From JACXVD01 sp020446665 (GTDB taxonomy: Bacteria; Pseudomonadota; Alphaproteobacteria; Sphingomonadales; Sphingomonadaceae), in assembly GCA_041396905.1 (NCBI GenBank), contig JAWKXQ010000003.1:124001-188000 (forward strand): 64,000 nt of DNA, in the 5' to 3' direction. Both the position numbers and the translations under genes were made by a program. Shown piece by piece: positions 33,574 to 41,607 of the stretch. The notes under the pieces are model-generated. The model was not told the origin of the DNA. It worked only from the letters and a program-made list of their open reading frames with translations, and searched no databases. The first letter of the stretch is position 1, and every line of letters starts with the position of its first letter.

Positions 33574-34527
33574 ATGAGTTCCCAACCCGCCATTGCCGGT
33601 ACCACCGCCAGCGCAGGCCGCCTCGACAAGGCGCTGGCCGACGCGACAGACCTGTCTCGCGAGCGGGTGAAGGCCCTGATTGCCGAAGGCGCGGTAATGG
33701 TGGGTGGTTCGCTGGCCAGCAGCGCCAGCGCCAAGGTGGCGCAAGGCACAGTCTTTGCCATCACCCTGCCCCCGCCGGTGGAATCCGCCGCGCAGCCGCA
33801 GGACATCGCGCTGGAGGTGGTGTTTGAAGACGCGCATCTGATCGTGATCAACAAGCCGGCGGGGATGGTTGTCCATCCGGCAGCGGGCAATCCCGATGGC
33901 ACGCTGGTCAACGCCCTGCTCCACCACTGCCGCGGTCAACTATCCGGGATTGGCGGCGTCGCGCGGCCCGGCATTGTCCACCGGATCGACAAGGATACCT
34001 CCGGCCTGCTGGTCGTCGCCAAGAGCGATGCCGCGCATGAGGGGCTGGCGCGGCAATTTGCCGATCATTCGATTTCCAGAACCTATCGCGCAGTCTGCGC
34101 AGGCCATCCCAAGCCACTGGAAGGAACGATTCGCGCCCGGATTGGCCGGTCAGACGCCAATCGCAAGAAAATGGCTGTGCTGCCGGACGATTCCAGCCGG
34201 GGCAAACACGCGGTCACGCATTACAAGGTGTTGAAAGACCTTGCCGATTCCAGCCTGATCGAATGTCGGCTGGAGACCGGGCGAACCCACCAGGTGCGCG
34301 TTCACATGTCGTCAATCGGCCATGCTTTATTGGGTGATCCAGCATATGGACGCACATCTTCACGGCTTCGCCCCATCCTCAAATCGCTGGGTTTCGCCCG
34401 GCAGGCGCTGCATGCTGCCTCGCTGGGTTTCCTCCACCCTGTAACGGGCGAGAGATGCGATTTTTCCGCCGAATTGCCCGACGATATGCGGGAACTGATC
34501 GACGAACTGGATCGTTTTAATCGATGA
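33574..34527 (+). CDS. Ribosomal large subunit pseudouridine synthase, RluD/RluA family
   Basis: This 317-residue protein has an N-terminal S4 RNA-binding domain (GRLDKALADATDLSRERVKALIAEGAVMVGG) and a catalytic domain. Motif II is GIVHRIDKDTSGLLVVAKSD with the catalytic Asp. LIVINKPAGMVVHPAAGN and LETGRTHQVRVHMSSIGHAL are the other family motifs. It probably modifies 23S rRNA U1911/1915/1917-equivalent positions. The start ATG at 33574 is preceded by GGAGACGG, and the inverted repeat of the GIY-YIG element ends 17 bases before it. Confidence 0.9.
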   Translation: MSSQPAIAGTTASAGRLDKALADATDLSRERVKALIAEGAVMVGGSLASSASAKVAQGTVFAITLPPPVESAAQPQDIALEVVFEDAHLIVINKPAGMVVHPAAGNPDGTLVNALLHHCRGQLSGIGGVARPGIVHRIDKDTSGLLVVAKSDAAHEGLARQFADHSISRTYRAVCAGHPKPLEGTIRARIGRSDANRKKMAVLPDDSSRGKHAVTHYKVLKDLADSSLIECRLETGRTHQVRVHMSSIGHALLGDPAYGRTSSRLRPILKSLGFARQALHAASLGFLHPVTGERCDFSAELPDDMRELIDELDRFNR

Positions 34528-34533
34528 AAGGCG

Positions 34534-34562
34534 CTTCAAGCCACGCAAGGAGTGCCCTATAT
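34534..34562 (+). promoter_or_regulatory. Sigma-32-like promoter before rpoH
   Basis: CTTCAAG (34534-34540), a 14-base spacer and CCCTATAT (34555-34562) match the heat-shock promoter pattern CTTGAA-N(11-15)-CCCCATNT at most positions. It lies 79 bases before the GTG start of rpoH and just after the rluD-type stop. Autoregulation by RpoH is inferred. Confidence 0.5.
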
Positions 34563-34640
34563 GTAACTTCGTGGCCCGAATGAGCGAATGCCCAGCAGGG
34601 GTTCGCCAAGCGCGGTCGACGCAGAAAGGTTAGGGAAGAA

Positions 34641-35540
34641 GTGAGCAATAACAAGTCTTTGACCGTACCGACCCTTGGTGGCGAACAGAGCCTCAACCGG
34701 TATATGTCGGAAATCAAGAAATTCCCCGTGCTGACGGCTGAGCAGGAATATATGCTCGCCAAGCGCTATCAGGAACATGAAGATCCCGAAGCTGCCGCGC
34801 AGCTGGTCACGTCGCATCTGCGGCTCGTGGCCAAGATCGCGATGGGCTATCGCGGATATGGCCTGCCCGTGTCCGACCTGATTTCCGAAGGCAATGTCGG
34901 CCTGATGCAGGGCGTGAAGAAGTTCGAGCCCGATCGCGGTTTCCGCCTCGCCACCTATGCCATGTGGTGGATCAAGGCGAGCATGCAGGAATTCATCCTG
35001 CGCAGCTGGTCGCTGGTCAAGATGGGCACCACCGCCGCGCAGAAGAAGCTGTTTTTCAACCTCCGCCGGATGAAGAAGCAGCTGGAAGCCTATGAAGATG
35101 GCGATCTCCACCCCGATGACGTGACCAAGATCGCGACCGATCTGGGCGTGTCGGAAGAAGAGGTCGTCAATATGAACCGGCGCATGATGATGGGCGGCGA
35201 TGGCTCGCTCAACACGCCCATGCGCAATGGTGAAGAAGGCTCTGGCGAATGGCAGGACTGGCTGACCGATGATCGCCCGCTGCAGGACAGTGTCGTGGCC
35301 GATGCCGAAGAGGCAGAGGTGCGCCACGAAATGCTGGCCGAAGCGATGGACAGCCTCAATGAGCGCGAAAAGCACATCCTGACCGAACGCCGCCTGACGG
35401 ATAATCCGCAGACGCTGGAGGAACTCAGCCAGGTCTATGATGTCAGCCGCGAACGCATTCGCCAGATCGAAGTGCGCGCGTTTGAAAAGCTGCAGAAGGC
35501 GATGCTGCGGATCGCGGGCGAGCGTTACGCCGCCGCCTGA
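34641..35540 (+). CDS. rpoH: RNA polymerase heat-shock sigma factor RpoH
   Basis: This 299-residue sigma-70 group 3 factor has region 2 RLVAKIAMGYRGYGLPVSDL and the -10-binding RLATYAMWWIKASMQEFILRSW. The RpoH box is QKKLFFNLRR (family QRKLFFNLRK), and region 4 is NEREKHILTERRL with the helix-turn-helix TLEELSQVYDVSRERIRQIE. The start is GTG at 34641 with AGGGAAGAA just upstream. It directs transcription of chaperone and protease genes. ClpX and ClpP in this window are typical regulon members. A clear terminator follows. Confidence 0.95.
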   Translation: MSNNKSLTVPTLGGEQSLNRYMSEIKKFPVLTAEQEYMLAKRYQEHEDPEAAAQLVTSHLRLVAKIAMGYRGYGLPVSDLISEGNVGLMQGVKKFEPDRGFRLATYAMWWIKASMQEFILRSWSLVKMGTTAAQKKLFFNLRRMKKQLEAYEDGDLHPDDVTKIATDLGVSEEEVVNMNRRMMMGGDGSLNTPMRNGEEGSGEWQDWLTDDRPLQDSVVADAEEAEVRHEMLAEAMDSLNEREKHILTERRLTDNPQTLEELSQVYDVSRERIRQIEVRAFEKLQKAMLRIAGERYAAA

Positions 35541-35563
35541 CACTGTCAGCTTGGTGACAGAAG

Positions 35564-35603
35564 CGGGCCGTACCCTGTCGGGGTGCGGCCCGTTTTCGTT
35601 TCT
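35564..35603 (+). terminator. Rho-independent terminator of rpoH
   Basis: CGGGCCGTACCC and GGGTGCGGCCCG form a GC-rich stem with a short TGTCG loop, followed by TTTTCGTTT. It lies 24 bases after the rpoH stop. Confidence 0.8.
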
Positions 35604-35623
35604 GGTCGCGGATTTTGTGCCTC

Positions 35624-35760
35624 AGCCCCTCCTCCTTTAGGGGAGGGGCAACGAGACTTGGCGACTTGTCGCCTAGTCGCAGTGGGGTGGGGCCGCATGG
35701 CTGGCACCTTGCTCTCCGACAGCCCCCACCCCAAACCCCTCCCCTGAAGAGGAGGGGCTA
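35624..35760. repeat. Solo palindromic REP-like pair
   Basis: The gap 35541-35875 contains, besides the rpoH terminator, a 137-bp inverted repeat. Its left arm starts AGCCCCTCCTCCTTTAGGGG and its right arm ends CCCCTGAAGAGGAGGGGCT; each arm is itself a hairpin. TGGGGTGGGG and CCCCCACCCC form inner arms. No gene lies inside. It has the same layout as the palindromes flanking the nuclease genes but belongs to a separate sequence family. Confidence 0.65.
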
Positions 35761-35875
35761 ATTGGCTCTTCGGAAGCAGTGCGCTCGCCGAGGAATCTTT
35801 GCAAACGTCTCGCAAATTGTTGCGTATACGAGATATCATCCCATCTAGGGAGTGGAAGGGGTCAAGGAGCAAACC

Positions 35876-36496
35876 ATGCCCAAATGCAAATCACACCGCC
35901 GGGGTCGCGCCCTTGCTGCCGCTGCTGCCATGGGAGCCGCGCTGACTGCCTGTGCCAATGCCTCGGAGCCAGTGCCTCTGCCCGCTGAACAAGACCGCGC
36001 TGCGCTGCAAATGGCGCTGGACGATGAATACAAGGCCGAAGCCACCTATCGCGCAGTGCTCGACAAGTTTGGCGAAGATGTCCGGCCGTTCACCAACATT
36101 ATCCGCGCGGAACAACACCATGCGCAGATGGCCGCAGCGCAGATGCAGCGACTGGGCATGGCTGTGCCCGGCAACCCCTATCTGGGCACGATTGCCGCGC
36201 CGGAAAGCCTGCTCGCCGCCTGCCAGGAAGGTCGCGATGCAGAGATCGCCAATATCGCGCTGTATGATGAAATCCTGCCCAATGTCCGCGACCCGCAGGT
36301 CAGGGCTATCCTTGGCCAGTTGCAGGCTGCCTCACGCGACCGGCATTTGCCAGCTTTCGAACGCTGCATCGCCCGTGGCGGCACGATGGGCGGTGGCGGA
36401 GGGCGCGGCCCCGGCGGCGGAATGGGCCGCGGCGGCGGTAATGGCGGCGGGGGCGGTAATGGCGGCGGGGGCCCCGGTGGCGGCTGGAGCGACTAA
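35876..36496 (+). CDS. DUF2202 ferritin-like lipoprotein
   Basis: The 206-residue product starts at ATG 35876 (AAGGAG eight bases upstream). It has a lipoprotein-type signal with lipobox LTAC near residue 26. The mature part is a four-helix DUF2202 domain with carboxylate/His motifs DDEYKAEATYRAVL and IIRAEQHHAQMAAAQM, as in erythrin-vacuolar-iron-transport ferritin-like folds. The last 45 residues are a low-complexity Gly/Arg/Asn tail. Metal binding is plausible but unproven. Its stop overlaps the end of the convergent XRE gene. Confidence 0.8.
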   Translation: MPKCKSHRRGRALAAAAAMGAALTACANASEPVPLPAEQDRAALQMALDDEYKAEATYRAVLDKFGEDVRPFTNIIRAEQHHAQMAAAQMQRLGMAVPGNPYLGTIAAPESLLAACQEGRDAEIANIALYDEILPNVRDPQVRAILGQLQAASRDRHLPAFERCIARGGTMGGGGGRGPGGGMGRGGGNGGGGGNGGGGPGGGWSD

Positions 36497-37215
36497 CTCC
36501 GCAAGCGACAATAATCCTCAGCCAGCGCCGTATCGAGCATGGCCCGATATGGCGCTGCCTGCGCTTCACCCGGCTTGACGAGGCCGAATTCCGGCTGCTC
36601 CAGCTGATCCATCGGCACATAGGCTATCGGGCAACTGACCGGCACCAGCTGCGATCCCGCCCCCACTTGCAGCGTTGAAAGCAGGCCGAACATGCGCCTC
36701 TCGCGCGTGGCGCGGCCCAGCATCACCAGCCGGAATTGCCCGCTCTCGCTGGTGACGAGATAGGTATGGCCGGACAAATTGGGCATGGAAACATAGCCCG
36801 CCTGCGAAAAGTCGCTGTCGGCCCGGTCGCTTTCAGCGAAGGTCAGATGGCCAGCCTCCTCGTCCCATTCGATATGGGTGCGATAGGCATAGATCGCGTC
36901 GGTCTCGCCAAAGCTGGGGCGCAATGTGAGGTAATCGCCTTCGATCCATTGCACGGCCGGGCGGACATAGCTGCCCATATGTTCGGGCGCGAGGCCGGGT
37001 GTTGTGGGCGCTGCGGCGGGCTGCGCGCGCAGCGGCGTGGCCAGCGCATCTTCCAGCCGCACAACGGTTGCCAGCGTGAACGGGCGGCTGCCCGAAAGGG
37101 CTTTCTCCAGCGTGGAGAGGCTGACCCTGGCCATATCCGCCAAAGCCTGGCGCGAGATGCGGCGGCGCGCGATTTCCTCGCGGAGCCGCGCAGCGATTGC
37201 GCCATTGTCGATCAT
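36493..37215 (-). CDS. XRE-type helix-turn-helix transcriptional regulator
   Basis: The 240-residue protein has an N-terminal HTH (residues 5-60, IAARLREEIARRRISRQALADMARVSLSTLEKALSG split over two helices) and a C-terminal ligand- or signal-sensing domain of about 150 residues with no named family that I recognise. ATG 37215 or GTG 37227 could start it. A longer upstream frame would overlap the sortase-target gene and looks artefactual. It is divergent from the sortase-target/sortase pair, which it may regulate. Confidence 0.78.
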   Translation of the reverse strand: MIDNGAIAARLREEIARRRISRQALADMARVSLSTLEKALSGSRPFTLATVVRLEDALATPLRAQPAAAPTTPGLAPEHMGSYVRPAVQWIEGDYLTLRPSFGETDAIYAYRTHIEWDEEAGHLTFAESDRADSDFSQAGYVSMPNLSGHTYLVTSESGQFRLVMLGRATRERRMFGLLSTLQVGAGSQLVPVSCPIAYVPMDQLEQPEFGLVKPGEAQAAPYRAMLDTALAEDYCRLRS

Positions 37216-37409
37216 TTCATCGCTCACCCGGCACAACTCCCCGCAGCCATGCCGGACATATCCGCACATTTCCGTACATTTCGTCAAGCGAATTCCGCAC
37301 GCCGGACAGGTTGGCAATTGGCGGCCAGCATTGGCGGGCACTGCCTGTATCTGTCCGCCCGCCCTGCCCCCTAACGCAATGGCTCCCCAAACCCCGAGGA
37401 GCCTGACCA

Positions 37410-39524
37410 ATGACCAGACTACCAGAAATGCGCCACCGGCTGAGCGTGGGCCTGTCCCTGCTCTTCGCGGTGGTGCTCGCCTGCCTGCTTTCCGCCAGCC
37501 TTGTCGCGCGCGAGCCAGAACCCGATCCTGCCGAAGGCGGCGGGCTGGTGCTGCGCGGCAAGGGCGTGGCAGAGGCGATGCCCGCAATGCGGCTGGGCAC
37601 CGATATTTCCGCAAAGATCAGCGGCCAGACCGCCCGCATCACCGTGACGCAGGCGTTCCGCAACACCTCTGACCAGTGGATGGAAGCGACCTATCTCTAT
37701 CCCCTGCCCGACAATGGCGCGGTGGACAGCCTGCGCATGGTCGTGGGCCAGCGTATCTTCATCGGCAAGATCAAGACCCGCGAAGAAGCGCGCGAGACTT
37801 ACGAGAAAGCCAAGGCCGAAGGGCGCAAGGCCGGGCTGGTCGAACAGGCCCGCGCCAACATGTTCCGCAACACCATTGCCAATGTCGGCCCCGGCGAAAC
37901 TGTGCTGGTGCAGATCGAATTCCAAACCCCGGTGCGCCAGCTGGGCGGCGATTATGCGCTACGCCTGCCGCTGGTGGTGGGCGAGCGCTATGTCCCGCCG
38001 CACACGCTGGATAGCGGCAAGGCCGTGGCCGATGCGCAAGACGTGACTGCGCCGCTCGCCCATCCCAGGCTGGGCAACGGCCTCAACCCGGTGACCATCA
38101 GCGTGGAGCTGGCCCCCGGTTTCGAGCCGGAAAACATCACCAGCCCCTATCACAAGATCATGGTGCAGAAGATGGCAGGAAACAGCCGCATGGTGACTTT
38201 GGCCAAGGGCGAGACCCCGGCCAATCGCGATTTCGAACTGCGCTGGAGCGCGCCGGGCAAGGCGCCTGCCTTCGCCCTGTTCAAGCAGCGCTTCAACGGG
38301 CTGGACTATGTGATGGCCGCCATCACCCCGCCTTCTGCCGGGCCGGTGGGAAACATCCCCCCGCGCGAGATGATCTTCGTGATCGACAATTCCGGCTCGA
38401 TGGGCGGGGAATCGATGCGCGCAGCCAAGGCCAGCCTGCTCTATGCGCTGGGCACTTTGCGGCCGCAGGACACATTCAACATCATCCGCTTCGACGACAC
38501 GATGACGGTACTGTTCGAGGAAGCCGTGCCCGCCACGCCCGATCAGGTGGATTTCGCCCGCCGCTATACGCAAGGGCTGGATGCCGCGGGCGGCACGGAG
38601 ATGCTACCTGCCTTGAACGCCGCTCTGTCTGATCGCCGCCCGGCGGATGCCAGCGCCATCAGGCAGGTGATCTTCCTGACCGACGGCAATCTGTCCAACG
38701 AACGCGAGATGATGGAGGTCATCAACAGCTCGCTGGGCCGCAGCCGGGTGTTCATGGTGGGGATCGGGTCTGCGCCCAACAACTATCTGATGAACCGCAT
38801 GGCAGAGACCGGCCGCGGTACCTACACCAATATCGGCGATGGCGATGAAGTGGATGCGCAGATGCGCAAGCTGCTTGATCGCCTCTCGGCCCCGGTGGCG
38901 ACTGACCTCAAGGTCAGCGTGGATGGTACCAATGTGGACTTCGCGCCGCGTATCCTGCCCGATCTCTATGCCGGGGAACCGCTGGTGCTGCTCGCCCGCG
39001 CCAAGGAGCTGAAAGGTCGGATCACCGTCTCCGGCACGCTGGGCGGCAAGCCGTGGAGCCAGACGCTGAAGCTGGGCGATGCGACCACCAGCGATGCGGT
39101 TGCGCGGCTGTGGGCCAATCGCCGGATCGCCGATCTTGAGGCGCAGCGCTGGGCCAATGAGATCGACGATGCCATCGCCGATGCCGCGATCGAGGAACTG
39201 GGGCTGGACTTCCACATCGTCACCCGCCGCACCAGCCTGATCGCGGAAGACGACACGCCAAGCCGCCCCGAAGGCGCAACGCTGACCCGCGAAGAACTGC
39301 CGCTGCTGCTGCCCGCCGGCTGGGACTTTGACGCGCTGTTCGCCAATCAGGGCATGCATGATGCCACGGCCGCGGCAAAGGGTCAGGCTGAGCTGCAACA
39401 GGCGCTGCAACTGCCCGACACGGCCACCGGCTTCATGGCGCTGCTGCTGCGCGGGCTGGCGCTGCTGGGTCTGGGCTTCGGCACGCTGGCAATGGCGCGC
39501 CGCCGCCGGGGGAAGCGGGCATGA
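37410..39524 (+). CDS. Marine proteobacterial sortase target protein (VIT + VWA)
   Basis: The 704-residue surface protein has a signal/anchor segment (LSVGLSLLFAVVLACLLSA) and then a VIT domain (AMRLGTDISAKISGQTARIT, YLYPLPDNGAVDSLRM). A VWA domain follows with the MIDAS motif IFVIDNSGSMGGESM and later TDGNLSNEREMM. The C-terminus is a sorting signal: LPDTATG, a hydrophobic helix and the basic tail RRRRGKRA. It would be anchored by the class GN sortase encoded next, whose start overlaps its stop by four bases. It may bind extracellular partners through VWA. Confidence 0.9.
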   Translation: MTRLPEMRHRLSVGLSLLFAVVLACLLSASLVAREPEPDPAEGGGLVLRGKGVAEAMPAMRLGTDISAKISGQTARITVTQAFRNTSDQWMEATYLYPLPDNGAVDSLRMVVGQRIFIGKIKTREEARETYEKAKAEGRKAGLVEQARANMFRNTIANVGPGETVLVQIEFQTPVRQLGGDYALRLPLVVGERYVPPHTLDSGKAVADAQDVTAPLAHPRLGNGLNPVTISVELAPGFEPENITSPYHKIMVQKMAGNSRMVTLAKGETPANRDFELRWSAPGKAPAFALFKQRFNGLDYVMAAITPPSAGPVGNIPPREMIFVIDNSGSMGGESMRAAKASLLYALGTLRPQDTFNIIRFDDTMTVLFEEAVPATPDQVDFARRYTQGLDAAGGTEMLPALNAALSDRRPADASAIRQVIFLTDGNLSNEREMMEVINSSLGRSRVFMVGIGSAPNNYLMNRMAETGRGTYTNIGDGDEVDAQMRKLLDRLSAPVATDLKVSVDGTNVDFAPRILPDLYAGEPLVLLARAKELKGRITVSGTLGGKPWSQTLKLGDATTSDAVARLWANRRIADLEAQRWANEIDDAIADAAIEELGLDFHIVTRRTSLIAEDDTPSRPEGATLTREELPLLLPAGWDFDALFANQGMHDATAAAKGQAELQQALQLPDTATGFMALLLRGLALLGLGFGTLAMARRRRGKRA

Positions 39525-40123
39525 GCGCACTGGCTCTCTCGCCCGCGACAAAGGGAGGGCGTGCCAGATGGCGCGCTCTCCTCACCCGCTTGCTTGCCGT
39601 GGCACTGCTGGCCGCTGGGCTGGTGCAATTCGGGCAAGGTCTTTGGATTCCGGTGAAGGCGCAAGTCGCGCAAATATTGCTCGACCAATCATTCACGAAC
39701 AGCATGGATGCAGGTGCACCTCTCAAACCATGGCCCTGGGCCGATATGGCGCCCGTCGCCCGGATCACCGCGCCGCGCCTGGGGGCTAGCGACGTGGTGC
39801 TGTCGGGCGGGTCCGGGCAGGCCATGGCCTTCGGCCCGACCGAAATGCTGGACAATGGCGCGGTCCGCATCCTCGCCGCGCATCGCGACACGCATTTCCG
39901 CTTCATCCAGCATTTGCAGGTGGGCGACGAACTGGAACTGCAAGGGATCAACGGCGTGAAGCACCGCTACCGCGTGAGCGGGCTCCAGACGGTGCGCCGG
40001 GACGAATTCGCCTATCCGGTCGCCCCCAAGCGCGATCTGCTGGTGCTCACCACCTGTTTTCCCTTCGATGCGGTGGAGCCGGGGCCGCTACGCCGCGTTG
40101 TCTGGGCGGAGAAAATGGGGTGA
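39521..40123 (+). CDS. Class GN sortase
   Basis: This 200-residue proteobacterial sortase has an N-terminal membrane helix (LLAVALLAAGLVQFGQGLW). The catalytic His is in VRILAAHRDTHFRFI, the catalytic Cys is in LLVLTTCFPFDAVEPGPLRR, and the assisting Arg follows (LRRVVWAEK). Class GN enzymes occur beside one dedicated VIT/VWA target, as seen here, and cleave its LPxTxTG-like signal. The ATGA overlap with the target gene indicates coupled translation. Confidence 0.92.
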   Translation: MSALALSPATKGGRARWRALLTRLLAVALLAAGLVQFGQGLWIPVKAQVAQILLDQSFTNSMDAGAPLKPWPWADMAPVARITAPRLGASDVVLSGGSGQAMAFGPTEMLDNGAVRILAAHRDTHFRFIQHLQVGDELELQGINGVKHRYRVSGLQTVRRDEFAYPVAPKRDLLVLTTCFPFDAVEPGPLRRVVWAEKMG

Positions 40124-40136
40124 GATGGTATGGATT

Positions 40137-40285
40137 GCGCCTGACCCCTCCACCCCCTGCTTCGCAGGCGGTCCCCCTCCCCATTGCTCCGCAACGGGGA
40201 GGTTTGGAAAAGTCCTCCCCGTTTGGTCGTAGACCGAATGGGGAGGGGGACCGCTCGCGCAGCGAGTGGTGGAGGGGTCAGGCGC
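40137..40285. repeat. Nested palindrome at the 3' end of the DUF559 gene
   Basis: This 149-bp element has perfect 18-bp outer arms (GCGCCTGACCCCTCCACC at 40137 and its complement at 40268-40285). Inner pairs are GGTCCCCCTCCCCATT with AATGGGGAGGGGGACC, plus hairpins CCTGCTTCGCAGG and GCTCGCGCAGC. The stop codon of the DUF559 gene (TGA, complement 40278-40280) lies in the right arm. Confidence 0.8.
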
Positions 40286-40637
40286 ATCCCCCACAATGCC
40301 GAACCATGCTCTCGGCAACCCCCTGCACATCCGCCAGCACCTCTGACGCCGCGATCCGCACAATCCGGATACCCTGCTCGCTCAAAAAGGCGTCCCGCCG
40401 CCCGTCCCGGTCAGGCCTGTCGCCCATATCATGCGCAATTCCATCGATCTCGAAGCCGCATTTCACCTGCGCGCAATAGAAGTCGATCACATAGGGGCCG
40501 ACCGGATGCTGACGCCGAAATCGGATGCCTGCCGGGTTGCCGCGCAACTCCCGCCACAGCAGCGCCTGGGGCAGGGACATTTCGCGGCGCAATTGCCGGG
40601 CCTTGGGGTAATTATGCTGGTTCTTGCGGAGCGCCAT
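40278..40637 (-). CDS. DUF559 endonuclease-like protein (VSR/PD-(D/E)XK fold)
   Basis: This 119-residue protein is of the DUF559 family, related to very-short-patch-repair endonucleases. The motifs are MSLPQALLWRELRGN, IRFRRQHPVGPYVIDFYC (Asp of the active site), CGFEIDGIAHD (E-x-D) and RRDAFLSEQGIRIVRIAASEVL. A catalytic D..E set appears intact. Its Shine-Dalgarno GGAGGGG and start are within the palindromic repeat on one side, and its stop is within the palindrome on the other. The gene is thus embedded between two such repeats. Its cellular role is unknown. Confidence 0.82.
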   Translation of the reverse strand: MALRKNQHNYPKARQLRREMSLPQALLWRELRGNPAGIRFRRQHPVGPYVIDFYCAQVKCGFEIDGIAHDMGDRPDRDGRRDAFLSEQGIRIVRIAASEVLADVQGVAESMVRHCGGCA

Positions 40638-40749
40638 ACCCCTCCACCATAGCCGCTTTCGCGGCCATGGTCCCCCTCCCCATTGCTCCGCAACGGGGAG
40701 GATATGAGTCCTCACCGTTCATGCAGCGCAAGAATGGGGTGGAGGGGTA
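40637..40749. repeat. Palindrome at the 5' end of the DUF559 gene
   Basis: The 12-bp outer arms TACCCCTCCACC (40637-40648) and GGTGGAGGGGTA (40738-40749) enclose the hairpin GCCGCTTTCGCGGC and the block CTCCCCATTGCTCCGCAAC, shared exactly with the downstream palindrome. It supplies the ribosome-binding site of the DUF559 gene and ends 44 bases before mtgA. Confidence 0.75.
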
Positions 40750-40793
40750 ATCTCCCCCTTGCCAGCCGCCCTGCCCGCGCTACATCTCACGCC

Positions 40794-41462
40794 ATGATCC
40801 GCCTCGCCAAATTCATCGCGAAAACCGTGCTCTATTTCGTGCTGTTCAGCCTGTTGCTGGTGGTGCTGTTCAAATTCGTGCCCGTGCCTGTAACCCCGAC
40901 CATGCTGATGGATGACAATGGCATCACCAAGGATTGGCAACCGCTCGACAATATTGACCGCAACATGGTGAGCGCCGCAATCGCGGCGGAAGATGGCAAG
41001 TTCTGCCAGCATTCCGGCTTCGATCAGGAAGCGATTGAAAAGGCCATCGAACACAATGCCAGGGGTGGGCGCATCCGGGGCGGTTCCACTATCAGCCAGC
41101 AGACCGCGAAGAACGTGTTCCTGTGGCAAGGCGGCGGCTTTGTCCGCAAGGGGTTCGAGGCGTGGTTCACTTTCCTGATCGAGAAAATCTGGGGCAAAAG
41201 GCGGATTATGGAGGTCTATCTCAACGTCGCGGAAACCGGCATCGGCACCTATGGCGCAGAGGCCGGGGCGCAGCGTTATTACAACCACTCCGCCGCGCGC
41301 CTGACAAAGATCGAAGCCGCCCGCATGGCCGCCGCTCTCCCCCTGCCCAAGAAGCGGTCCGTGGTGAACCCCACCGGCTTCACCCGCCGCTATGGCAACA
41401 CCATCGCCGCCCGCATCGGCGTAGTCCGGCGCGACGGGCTGGATGGGTGTGTCTATGAGTGA
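40794..41462 (+). CDS. mtgA: Monofunctional peptidoglycan transglycosylase MtgA
   Basis: This 222-residue glycosyltransferase 51 family protein has one N-terminal membrane helix (VLYFVLFSLLLVVLFKFV). The catalytic Glu is in IAAEDGKFCQHSGFD. Other family motifs are GGSTISQQTAKNVFLW, KIWGKRRIMEVYLNVAETG and AARMAAALPLPKK. It polymerises lipid II glycan strands at the periplasmic face of the inner membrane without a transpeptidase domain. The start ATG at 40794 begins MIRLAKFIAKT; earlier in-frame codons lie inside the repeat. Confidence 0.92.
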   Translation: MIRLAKFIAKTVLYFVLFSLLLVVLFKFVPVPVTPTMLMDDNGITKDWQPLDNIDRNMVSAAIAAEDGKFCQHSGFDQEAIEKAIEHNARGGRIRGGSTISQQTAKNVFLWQGGGFVRKGFEAWFTFLIEKIWGKRRIMEVYLNVAETGIGTYGAEAGAQRYYNHSAARLTKIEAARMAAALPLPKKRSVVNPTGFTRRYGNTIAARIGVVRRDGLDGCVYE

Positions 41463-41607
41463 GGCGGGGTGAGCTTTGTGGTTTGCTGATCTGATTGCAT
41501 CGCGTGCAGAGGGAAAGCGAATTGGGCGGAATTGTTAATTGGCCGCTAGGTCCGCAGTCTCGGTTTTTGGTCTAAAACAGGACCTTCCGGAAGCGGCCCC
41601 GCACAAT

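Noticed and set aside
37228..37614. N-terminal extension of the XRE regulator
   Set aside because: It would overlap the first 200 bases of the divergent sortase-target gene and is Arg/Pro-rich without a fold; the HTH begins right after 37215.
40130..40290. Rho-independent terminator after the sortase gene
   Set aside because: Although strongly palindromic, the structure is nested over 149 bp, is shared with the other side of the DUF559 gene and lacks a T-run; a repeat element fits better.
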